Positions 1 to 6,362 of a stretch of 12,260 nt of DNA are shown here, one piece after another. The notes under the pieces were generated by a model. It did no database searches, was not told the origin of the DNA, and was given only the letters and a program-made list of their open reading frames with translations. This DNA comes from Thermodesulfobacteriota bacterium (GTDB lineage: Bacteria; Desulfobacterota_D; UBA1144; Nemesobacterales; UBA2774), in contig JBCCIH010000049.1 of NCBI GenBank assembly GCA_039028315.1, positions 1 to 12,260 on the forward strand. Reading direction: 5' to 3'. Every line of letters starts with the position of its first letter. Position 1 is the first letter of the stretch. The translations under genes and the position numbers were made by a program.

Positions 1-755
1 CCGGCTATGTATCCGCCAAGCGAGCCCACTGCTTTTGATAGTGTTCCCATAACTACAGGTATGCGGTCTTCAACACCAAAATGCTCTGTAGCTCCGCTTC
101 CTCTCTCACCAAGCACCCCCGTTGCATGCGCCTCATCCAGCATAAGGATGCATCCGTATAGCTCGGCAATCTCAACTAACACTGGTAGATCGACAAGATC
201 CCCATCCATACTAAACACAGAATCAGTAACTATAAGCTTTCTGCACTTTTTTTCTTTATCGGATTCAAGTAATTGTCTGAGATGATTTAAATCCAAATGA
301 TTATATATTCGCACAGTGGCTCGCGATAGACGCGCGCCATCAATAATTGATGCATGGTTAAGCTCATCACTGTAAATGATGTCATCGTTGCCAACAAGGG
401 CAGAGATTGTCCCAACATTAGCCAGATACCCGGAGCTAAATAAAATAGCAGCCTCAGTATTCTTAAACTTTGCGATCCTATCCTCAAGCTGTCGGTGAAG
501 ATCAGAACTTCCGCTCACTAATCTTGAGCCGCCTGAGCCTGTGCCGTATTTCTCAAGAGCGATTTTGGCTGCCTCAATAACCTTTGGATCAACACTTAGA
601 CCCAAGTAGCTGTTAGATCCAAGCAAAACATATTTTTTGCCGTCAATTGTAACTTCAGGGGATTGGCCACTCTCAAGCTCTGTGAGTAGTCGGTAGAGCT
701 TATTATCATGTATTTGGGCTAGTTCTTCTTTTATCCATTCAAGAGGGTCGGTCAT
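1..755 (-). CDS. bioF: 8-amino-7-oxononanoate synthase, 5' part only (runs off left edge)
   Basis: BioF is a PLP enzyme of the alpha-oxoamine synthase family. It condenses L-alanine with a pimeloyl thioester to give 8-amino-7-oxononanoate (KAPA), the first step of biotin ring assembly, in the cytosol. The frame is open from an ATG at 755 to the window edge, giving 251 residues of about 385-400 expected. Visible family marks are GSNSYLGL near residues 46-53, GTGSGGSRLVSG near 71-82, the cofactor-pocket stretch DELNHASIIDGAR, LDEAHATGVLG, and TLSKAVGSLGG, whose Lys241 should form the PLP aldimine. The ATG lies 7 nt after the bioA stop, so the two genes are co-transcribed; the SD is weak (TAAG), suggesting translational coupling. 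Related enzymes such as 2-amino-3-ketobutyrate CoA ligase share these motifs, but the bioB-bioA context favours BioF. Confidence 0.95.
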   Translation of the reverse strand, partial: MTDPLEWIKEELAQIHDNKLYRLLTELESGQSPEVTIDGKKYVLLGSNSYLGLSVDPKVIEAAKIALEKYGTGSGGSRLVSGSSDLHRQLEDRIAKFKNTEAAILFSSGYLANVGTISALVGNDDIIYSDELNHASIIDGARLSRATVRIYNHLDLNHLRQLLESDKEKKCRKLIVTDSVFSMDGDLVDLPVLVEIAELYGCILMLDEAHATGVLGERGSGATEHFGVEDRIPVVMGTLSKAVGSLGGYIA

Positions 756-762
756 AGTCTTA

Positions 763-2121
763 TTATGGAGCTTCCGTGGCTTTTTTGATGGAGTTGTAAG
801 TAACTTGTACTAATTTTTTAAGGTCTTCCATTGGAATTCCTACAGGAGGCATAAGAACTACCACATTTCCAAGCGGGCGAAGCAACACTCCGTCTTCCAT
901 AGCATTATCGGCAACCTGCCAGCCCATTTTTTGCTCTGGCGCATAGGGTTCTTTGGTCTCTTTATCCTCTACAAGCTCGATTCCCACCATAAACCCTTTG
1001 TTGCGCACATTACCAACGTGTTTTAAGCCGCTAAACTCTTTTAATTCATCTTCTAAGTATTCGATCTTTTCTTTTAATTCTGATAGTGTGTTGTAGTTCT
1101 CAAAGGCCTCTAAATTGCCCATGGAGGCAGCGCACGATACCGGGTTTCCGGCATAACTGTGGCCATGAAAAAATGTTTTAAAGTCCTCATAGTCACCTAA
1201 GAAAGCATCATAAACTTCTTGGGTAGTAATAGTCGCTGATAGCGGCAAATATCCGCCGGTTAAACCCTTTCCAAGAACAAGCATATCGGGGGTTACGTCC
1301 TCATGCTCGCAAGCAAACATCTTACCCGTTCTGCCAAATCCTGTGGCTACTTCATCCAAGATTAAAAGCACATCGTGCTTATTGCATGATTCCCTTACTT
1401 TAGCTAGGTAGCCCTCTGGTGAAACAATCATACCACCCGCTGCCTGAACATATGGCTCCATTATCACAGCCGCAATTTCTTCGTGGTGTTCTGATAGAAT
1501 TTTATCAAGCTCTGTGGCGCATGCCGTATCGCAAGAAGGATATGTTTTATTTAGCGGACACCTGTAGCAGTAATAAGAAGGCGCACGGTAGGACTCAAAG
1601 AGTAGCGGCTTAAAAGTTGAATGGAATAAATCAATACCACCCACTGAAACTGCGCCTAGGGTGTCTCCATGATATCCGTTCTCTAGATATACAAACTTAA
1701 CTTTTTCTGGCTTGTCTTTATGTTTCCAGTACTGAAAGGCCATCTTAAGTGCAACTTCCACTGCGCTTGCCCCGTCGCCTGAATAAAATACTTTTTTTAA
1801 TCCCTCAGGACAGATCTCTATTAGCTCTTTGGCAAGCTCTGCGGCCGGTGGGTTTGTAACACCCAAAAGAGTACTATGGCTAAGCTTATCTACCTGGTTT
1901 TTAATTGCGTTATCAATTTCAGGAACCTTGTGACCATGAATATTAACCCAGAGTGAGGACACTCCGTCTATATACTTATTTCCTTCAGAGTCGATCAGAT
2001 AGGCCCCTTCGCCGCCTTCAATAACAACTGGGTCCTTTTCCTCATACTCTTTCATCTGCGTAAATGGGTGCCAGATGAATTCTTTATCATATGAACCTAA
2101 TTTTTTTGTTCTATCAGACAT
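763..2121 (-). CDS. bioA: Adenosylmethionine/lysine-8-amino-7-oxononanoate (DAPA) aminotransferase
   Basis: BioA transfers an amino group to KAPA to make 7,8-diaminopelargonate, using PLP. It is a 452-residue class III aminotransferase, a normal length for the family. Motifs in order: WHPFTQM (17-23), SSLWVN (55-60), YSGDGASAVE (113-122), YHGDTLGAVS (150-159), LDEVATGFGRTG with PLP-binding Asp256, LGKGLTGG with Schiff-base Lys285, and FFHGHSYAGNP (317-327). The overall pattern resembles the Bacillus-type enzyme. Residue 20 is Phe where E. coli BioA has Tyr17, which leaves the amino donor (SAM or lysine) open. A four-cysteine stretch at 185-201 (CX2CX8CX3C) follows the HGDT region. The ATG at 2121 lies 57 nt after the bioB stop, with no clear SD in front; bioF follows after 7 nt. 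Confidence 0.96.
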   Translation of the reverse strand: MSDRTKKLGSYDKEFIWHPFTQMKEYEEKDPVVIEGGEGAYLIDSEGNKYIDGVSSLWVNIHGHKVPEIDNAIKNQVDKLSHSTLLGVTNPPAAELAKELIEICPEGLKKVFYSGDGASAVEVALKMAFQYWKHKDKPEKVKFVYLENGYHGDTLGAVSVGGIDLFHSTFKPLLFESYRAPSYYCYRCPLNKTYPSCDTACATELDKILSEHHEEIAAVIMEPYVQAAGGMIVSPEGYLAKVRESCNKHDVLLILDEVATGFGRTGKMFACEHEDVTPDMLVLGKGLTGGYLPLSATITTQEVYDAFLGDYEDFKTFFHGHSYAGNPVSCAASMGNLEAFENYNTLSELKEKIEYLEDELKEFSGLKHVGNVRNKGFMVGIELVEDKETKEPYAPEQKMGWQVADNAMEDGVLLRPLGNVVVLMPPVGIPMEDLKKLVQVTYNSIKKATEAP

Positions 2122-2178
2122 GGTTCTATTTGAAATTCGAAGTTAGGATAAGTTTAATACAATATGAGGTGAGTACAA

Positions 2179-3165
2179 TTAGTTCACGTCGGTTCTTACC
2201 GGCATCTCTAGGTCATCCAGCATACGAAGATCCTCTTCCGGAGTTCTGCCTGGTGTTGTTAGATAGTTGCCAAGAATCATTGCATTTGCACCTGCAACAA
2301 GACCCATTGCCTGAAGATCTCTGAGGGTTACTTCTCTTCCGCCCGCTGTCATAAGGATCTTATCAGGAAGGATCAATCTGAAAATTGAAATGGTTCTTAC
2401 AGCTTCAAAAGGAGAGACGGTCTCCATTTTTTCAAACGGAGTTCCCGGGCGTGGGTTAATGAAATTTATAGGTACCCAGCTTGGGCCAAGCTCTCTTAGC
2501 TCAAAGGCAAGCTCAAGTCTTTGTCTAACTGTTTCTCCCATCCCTAATATTCCGCCGCAGCAAAGGTTCATACCTACTTCTTTAACTAGTTCAGCTGTTT
2601 TGTATCTATCCTCGTAGCTGTGGGTACTGCAAACTTTTGGGAAAAAGCTCTTACAAGTTTCTAGATTGTGGTTATAGCGCCATACGCCATGTTCTTTTAG
2701 TTCGTATGCCTGTTCTTCTTTCAAATCACCAAGGGAGCAGCCGATTTTAAGATTAGTCTCTTCACGTAAGAGGTCAACAGCTTCAAGAACTTGTTTAAAA
2801 ATCCTAGGTGTAGGTCCTTTGGCGCTTATTACGATGCAAAAGTCCATAGCTCCCATTTTCTCTGACTGCTTGGCTGCTAAAAGTATTTTTTCCTTTGCCA
2901 TTAGCGGATGAGCAGTTACTTCAGTATCAAAATGAGCTGATTGCGAGCAAAATGAGCAGTCTTCAGGACAATTACCGGTCTGAGCGCTGATGATTGAGCG
3001 CAGGAATACTCCATCGCCCTTGTATTTTAAAGTAACTTTTCTCGCAAGTGAAATAAGATCAGGAACCTCAGCCTTTGAAAGCTCTGTAAGTGCTAGCGCT
3101 TCTTCAAATGTAATTGGTTCTTCTTTGTTTAAAAGTTTGTCAGAAAGCGTATTTAGTAATGAAAT
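2179..3165 (-). CDS. bioB: Biotin synthase, radical SAM enzyme, apparent ATT start
   Basis: BioB inserts sulfur into dethiobiotin to form biotin, using a radical-SAM [4Fe-4S] cluster and a sacrificial [2Fe-2S] cluster. Read from 3165 the protein is 328 residues (E. coli 346). The radical-SAM motif is CPEDCSFC with Cys66, Cys70 and Cys73. Likely [2Fe-2S] ligands are Cys110 (DFCIV), Cys143 (KIGCSLG), Cys202 (NLCCGG) and Arg277 (GGREV). YNHNLET and NFINPRPGTP are also typical. The frame is open up to a stop at 3199-3201 but has no ATG, GTG or TTG before the ATG at 2901, which lies after the essential cysteines. GGAGG at 3172-3176 is 6 nt before an in-frame ATT (3163-3165), and the N-terminus from there (LLNTLSDKLLN) suits the family. 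The start is therefore inferred; a base error in the assembly is the alternative. It is first gene of bioB-bioA-bioF. Confidence 0.9.
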   Translation of the reverse strand: MSLLNTLSDKLLNKEEPITFEEALALTELSKAEVPDLISLARKVTLKYKGDGVFLRSIISAQTGNCPEDCSFCSQSAHFDTEVTAHPLMAKEKILLAAKQSEKMGAMDFCIVISAKGPTPRIFKQVLEAVDLLREETNLKIGCSLGDLKEEQAYELKEHGVWRYNHNLETCKSFFPKVCSTHSYEDRYKTAELVKEVGMNLCCGGILGMGETVRQRLELAFELRELGPSWVPINFINPRPGTPFEKMETVSPFEAVRTISIFRLILPDKILMTAGGREVTLRDLQAMGLVAGANAMILGNYLTTPGRTPEEDLRMLDDLEMPVRTDVN

Positions 3166-3171
3166 GACAAT

Positions 3172-3176
3172 CCTCC
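3172..3176 (-). promoter_or_regulatory. Strong Shine-Dalgarno sequence of bioB (GGAGG)
   Basis: On the minus strand GGAGG is followed by six bases (ATTGTC) and then ATT in the bioB frame. The canonical SD at a standard spacing is the main reason for placing the bioB start at 3165. The TTG at 3168-3170 lies one base from the SD and is out of frame, so it cannot serve. Confidence 0.7.
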
Positions 3177-3200
3177 GTAGTGCATCGTAAAAGCCTTTTT

Positions 3201-3228
3201 AGATTACTTTAACCAATATTATTGTCAA
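3201..3228 (-). promoter_or_regulatory. Predicted sigma70-type promoter of bioB
   Basis: The minus strand has a consensus -35 TTGACA (3228-3223) and, 16 bp on, TAATCT (3206-3201), which keeps the three most conserved -10 positions (T1, A2, T6). Transcription would start near 3194, giving a leader of about 30 nt before the inferred ATT. The -35 lies inside the palindrome at 3215-3235, so an operator role for that palindrome would fit repression. Predicted by eye only. Confidence 0.5.
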
Positions 3229-3235
3229 TAATATT
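3215..3235. repeat. Perfect 21-bp palindrome, candidate operator in the bioB/aldehyde dehydrogenase spacer
   Basis: Arms AATATTATTG (3215-3224) and CAATAATATT (3226-3235) are exact reverse complements around a single central base (3225). The bioB -35 TTGACA lies within it. A direct repeat TTTAAC flanks it at 3208-3213 and 3234-3239. On the minus strand the flanks read TGTTAA and GGTTAA, which partly resemble BirA biotin-operator half-sites, but the spacing (18 bp between 9-mers) exceeds the usual 14-16. The symmetry and position suggest a dimeric repressor site; the regulator is unknown. Confidence 0.55.
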
Positions 3236-3286
3236 TAACATAGAGAGCATCAGGGAAAACAGATATGGCCTTTTGTATTTAAATTG

Positions 3287-3292
3287 TATAAT
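3287..3292 (+). promoter_or_regulatory. -10 element of the aldehyde dehydrogenase promoter (TATAAT)
   Basis: A perfect TATAAT sits 35 bp before the TTG start at 3327, with no good -35 at 16-18 bp (TATGGC at 3264-3269 is poor). Transcription from about 3299 would give a leader of about 28 nt containing the SD at 3312-3318. This supports the start at 3327 over any earlier start, because codons before about 3299 would not be in the message. Confidence 0.5.
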
Positions 3293-3311
3293 CTTTTTCT
3301 ACAAGACGCAC

Positions 3312-3318
3312 AAGGGGG
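3312..3318 (+). promoter_or_regulatory. Shine-Dalgarno sequence (AAGGGGG) that sets the aldehyde dehydrogenase start
   Basis: AAGGGGG lies 8 nt before the TTG at 3327. The other nearby in-frame TTG, at 3321, is only 2 nt away and too close. No ATG competes in this frame near the family's usual N-terminus. Confidence 0.6.
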
Positions 3319-3326
3319 TTTTGATA

Positions 3327-4802
3327 TTGGCTACTAGACTTAGGAAATACGGACTTTTTATAAACGGTAAAGAGGTTAGCGCTAAAGGCGGCAAGACCTA
3401 TATAAGAGAAAATCCTGCCACTGAGGAGCCCTTTGCCCAGATAGCAGAAGCTCAAAAGCAAGACGTTGATAAGGCTGTTAAGGCCGCAGGCAAAGCGTTT
3501 GAGAGTTGGTCAAAGCTGCCGGTATCAGTGCGAGTAAAACACGTTCTGAACATAGCCCAGGCACTTGATAAAAACAAAGAGAAAATTGCCCTGACAAATA
3601 CCCTTGAGACTGGTAAGCCTATAAGAGAAAGCAGGCTTGTGGAAGTCGGCGGCAGCATTAGAACTCTTGAGTATTACTGCGGAATCAGCGGAGAGCTTAA
3701 CGGCGAGAGTATAAATGTATCAGATTCACAGCTCACTGTAACCATAAGAGAACCTATCGGGGTCGTAGGCCACATAATCCCTTGGAATTTCCCGCTTCTC
3801 TTGTCATTTTGGAAAATTGCACCTGCTCTTATCGCAGGCTGTACAATTGTGCTAAAACCGGCTGAGCATACGCCTTGCGGCATTTTAGAAGTGGCTAAAC
3901 TTTGCTCTAAAGCAGGGCTGCCAGATGGAGTGCTCAATGTCATTCCTGGTGATGGCGCAGTAGCTGGGCAAGCTTTGGTTGAGCACCCCGGCGTAGCAAA
4001 AGTCGCATTCACAGGCTCCACTGAAGTCGGAAAGATTGTTATGAAAACTGCGGCTGACAATATAAAGAGAGTATCTCTTGAACTTGGCGGCAAAGCGCCA
4101 TGCGTTGTATTTGATGATGTGAATATAGAAAATTGTATTGAAGCTACACTTAGAGGCGGGTTTTTCAATCAGGGAGAGAACTGCACAGCTGTTACAAGGC
4201 TATTACTTCACGAGAACATATACGATAAATTTCTGCGGTCATTCCTTAAAAGGGTTAGAAAAATCCGCATGGGAGATCCGCTTAAAGATACCACTGAGAT
4301 TGCCTCAGTTATTTCCTCAGAGCATTTTGAGAGCATCAACAATTATATAAAGAAAGCTAAAAAAGAGGGCGGAAGGGTGGTTGCAGGCGGAAAAAGGCCA
4401 AGTAAATACAAAAAGGGCTATTTTATAGAGCCCACTGTGATTACAAATGTTGATTCTAAAGCAACCATAGCTTGTGAGGAGATATTTGGCCCAGTTGTGG
4501 CCGTAATACCATTTAAAACCGAAGAAGAAGCAATAAATATCGCAAATGATACCGTATACGGTCTTGCTGGCGGCGTATGGACTCAGGACTTAAATAGAGC
4601 CCTTAGGGTAGCTAAGAGAATAAACGCTGGTTATTTATGGGTAAATACATACGGCGGCATTATACCAGAGACGCCATACGGCGGGTTCAAACAAAGCGGC
4701 ATAGGTAAAGAGCTCGGAAAAGATGGGCTCAATATGTATCTTGAGTCAAAAACTGTAAATATATTTATAGGGGAGAAAATACCGCCTTTTTATAAAGGCT
4801 AG
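3327..4802 (+). CDS. NAD(P)+-dependent aldehyde dehydrogenase, substrate unknown
   Basis: This is a cytosolic ALDH-superfamily enzyme that oxidises an aldehyde to its carboxylate. From the TTG at 3327 it is 491 residues, typical for the family. Motifs in order: FINGKEV (11-17), PWNFP with oxyanion Asn154, LKPAE with Lys177 and Glu180 (a Glu here usually goes with NAD+ preference), FTGSTEVG (228-235), LELGGKAP with general-base Glu252, NQGENCTA with nucleophile Cys286, EEIFGPV (384-390) and PYGGFKQSGIG (450-460). The catalytic set is complete. It resembles betaine-aldehyde/aminoaldehyde-type ALDHs, but sequence reading cannot assign a substrate. It is a single gene divergent from bioB and convergent with gltD, with 2 bp between stops, and nothing nearby supplies an aldehyde. 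An earlier in-frame TTG at 3222 was rejected because it lies upstream of the likely promoter. Confidence 0.93.
   Translation: MATRLRKYGLFINGKEVSAKGGKTYIRENPATEEPFAQIAEAQKQDVDKAVKAAGKAFESWSKLPVSVRVKHVLNIAQALDKNKEKIALTNTLETGKPIRESRLVEVGGSIRTLEYYCGISGELNGESINVSDSQLTVTIREPIGVVGHIIPWNFPLLLSFWKIAPALIAGCTIVLKPAEHTPCGILEVAKLCSKAGLPDGVLNVIPGDGAVAGQALVEHPGVAKVAFTGSTEVGKIVMKTAADNIKRVSLELGGKAPCVVFDDVNIENCIEATLRGGFFNQGENCTAVTRLLLHENIYDKFLRSFLKRVRKIRMGDPLKDTTEIASVISSEHFESINNYIKKAKKEGGRVVAGGKRPSKYKKGYFIEPTVITNVDSKATIACEEIFGPVVAVIPFKTEEEAINIANDTVYGLAGGVWTQDLNRALRVAKRINAGYLWVNTYGGIIPETPYGGFKQSGIGKELGKDGLNMYLESKTVNIFIGEKIPPFYKG
4784..4799. terminator. Small hairpin at the aldehyde dehydrogenase/gltD convergence, possible weak terminator
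   Basis: GCCTTT (4784-4789) and AAAGGC (4794-4799) form a perfect 6-bp stem with a 4-base loop inside the last codons of the aldehyde dehydrogenase. No T-run follows on the plus strand, and only a short T-rich stretch follows on the minus strand. It is the only hairpin I see between the two convergent genes, but it lacks the form of a strong intrinsic terminator. Confidence 0.25.
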
Positions 4803-4804
4803 TA

Positions 4805-6289
4805 TTACGGAAGGTTAGTATATCCCATTAGATAGCGGTCGCACTCACGAGCAGCTTCACGTCCTTCATTTATGGCCCATACTATTAGACTTTGTCCGCG
4901 CCTAGCATCGCCTGCTGCGAATACACCCTGCACACTTGTCATATATTTGCCGTATTCAGCTTTGGCATTGGAGCGTTCATCTTTCTCTATATTCAGCTGA
5001 TCTAAAACCGTTTCTTCAGGACCTAGGAAGCCAAGAGCCAAAAACACTTTATCAGCTTGCCAAACCTCTTCTGAGCCTGGGACTTCTTTAAATGATGGTC
5101 GTCCGTTGTCACCTTGCTGCCATTCAATCTTTACCGTATGGAGCTCCTTAACGTTGCCATCATCGTCGCCGACGAACTTAGTAGTAAGAACCTGGTATTT
5201 CCTGGGGTCTTCACCGAAAACTGCCATTGCTTCTTCCTGGCCGTAGCTAAGTGTGTAGACCTTTGGCCACTGCGGCCATGGATTATCAGCTGCCCGCTCT
5301 GATGGAGGCATTGGCAGGATTTCAAACTGCAGTAGGCTCTTACAGCCGTGGCGCATTGAAGTGGCAACACAGTCTGTTCCTGTGTCTCCTCCGCCAAGAA
5401 CTATTACATTCTGATCTTTTGCAGATATATAGTTTCCGTCTTCAAGATTGCTGTCTAATAAGCTTTTAGTATTGGCTCTAAGAAATTCCATAGCAAAATG
5501 AATTCCTTTAAGTTCTCTTCCTTCTATCGGAAGGTCGCGCGGTTTAGTTGCGCCAGTGCAAATAACAACAGCATCAAAATCATCAATTAGTTTTTGTGAA
5601 GGGTAATCTTTTCCAATCTCTGTATTGGTTACAAATGTTATACCCTCTTCTTCAAGCAGCTTAACCCTTCGTTCCACCACAGACTTATCCAGATGGGGGT
5701 TTGGAATGCCGTACATTAAGAGCCCGCCTATTCTATCGTCTCGCTCATATACTGTGACTGTGTGTCCGGCTTTATTAAGCTGTGCCGCGCATGAAAGCCC
5801 AGCTGGTCCGGAACCTACAATGGCAACAGTTTTTCCAGTCCTGACTTCTGGTGGCTCGGCAATAACCCATCCCTCTTCAAACCCTTTATCTATAATTGTG
5901 CATTCTATATTTTTAATTGTTACGGCCGGCTCGTTTATCCCTAGCACACATGAGCCCTCGCAAGGAGCGGGACATACTCTACCTGTAAACTCAGGGAAAT
6001 TGTTGGTCTTATGCAGACGGTCTAGCGCCTCTCTCCATAGCCCTTTAAAAACAAGATCATTCCATTCGGGAATTAGGTTGTTTATAGGACATCCGGATGT
6101 TAATCCCTCCAGCATATCTCCTGTTTGGCAAAACGGGATCCCACAATCCATACATCTTGAGCCCTGAACTTTTAATTTCTTCTCGGGCAGGTGCTTGTGA
6201 AATTCCTTCCAATCTTTAATACGCTCTGAGGGAGAACGGTCGGGTTCTAGTTCTCTATCATGCTGCATAAATCCAGTGGGATCACCCAT
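4805..6289 (-). CDS. gltD: Glutamate synthase small (beta) subunit, NADPH-oxidising
   Basis: GltD takes electrons from NADPH through FAD and passes them via [4Fe-4S] clusters to GltB. It has 494 residues, slightly longer than E. coli GltD (472). The N-terminal domain starts MGDPTGF and carries two cysteine groups: Cys46, Cys49, Cys54, Cys67 and Cys106, Cys110, Cys114, Cys130. The FAD Rossmann motif is AIVGSGPAGLS (156-166), the NADPH-binding motif is VIVLGGGDTGTDC (295-307), and the C-terminal FAD contact is GVFAAGDARRGQSL (455-468). GGAGG at 6297-6301, 7 nt before the ATG, fixes the start. gltB lies 73 nt upstream on the same strand, so the pair is an operon. Homologous electron-transfer subunits exist (NADH-dependent ferredoxin:NADP oxidoreductase, dihydropyrimidine dehydrogenase), but adjacency to full-length gltB settles the identity. 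Confidence 0.97.
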   Translation of the reverse strand: MGDPTGFMQHDRELEPDRSPSERIKDWKEFHKHLPEKKLKVQGSRCMDCGIPFCQTGDMLEGLTSGCPINNLIPEWNDLVFKGLWREALDRLHKTNNFPEFTGRVCPAPCEGSCVLGINEPAVTIKNIECTIIDKGFEEGWVIAEPPEVRTGKTVAIVGSGPAGLSCAAQLNKAGHTVTVYERDDRIGGLLMYGIPNPHLDKSVVERRVKLLEEEGITFVTNTEIGKDYPSQKLIDDFDAVVICTGATKPRDLPIEGRELKGIHFAMEFLRANTKSLLDSNLEDGNYISAKDQNVIVLGGGDTGTDCVATSMRHGCKSLLQFEILPMPPSERAADNPWPQWPKVYTLSYGQEEAMAVFGEDPRKYQVLTTKFVGDDDGNVKELHTVKIEWQQGDNGRPSFKEVPGSEEVWQADKVFLALGFLGPEETVLDQLNIEKDERSNAKAEYGKYMTSVQGVFAAGDARRGQSLIVWAINEGREAARECDRYLMGYTNLP

Positions 6290-6362
6290 TGTACTTCCTC
6301 CAAATCACTATCGCATTCTCGTTTATGTTCATATTTTTCTATTATTGTTAACAAAGAGGAAA

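Noticed and set aside
2179..2901. Shorter bioB beginning at the ATG at 2901 (240 residues)
   Set aside because: It would drop CPEDCSFC, the radical-SAM cluster site, which is intact in the same open frame just upstream.
3222..3326. Earlier TTG start of the aldehyde dehydrogenase adding 35 residues
   Set aside because: The extension has no family similarity, overlaps the palindrome and the TATAAT at 3287, and lacks an SD; the TTG at 3327 has one.
3674..4168. 164-codon open frame antisense to the aldehyde dehydrogenase, and similar frames antisense to gltB, gltD and bioA
   Set aside because: They lie wholly within well-supported genes, show no known motif or SD, and follow from codon bias of the opposite strand.
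6345..6354. Palindrome TTGTTAACAA in the gltB-gltD gap
   Set aside because: It is only 10 bp in AT-rich DNA, inside an operon with no promoter seen, so it is likely chance.
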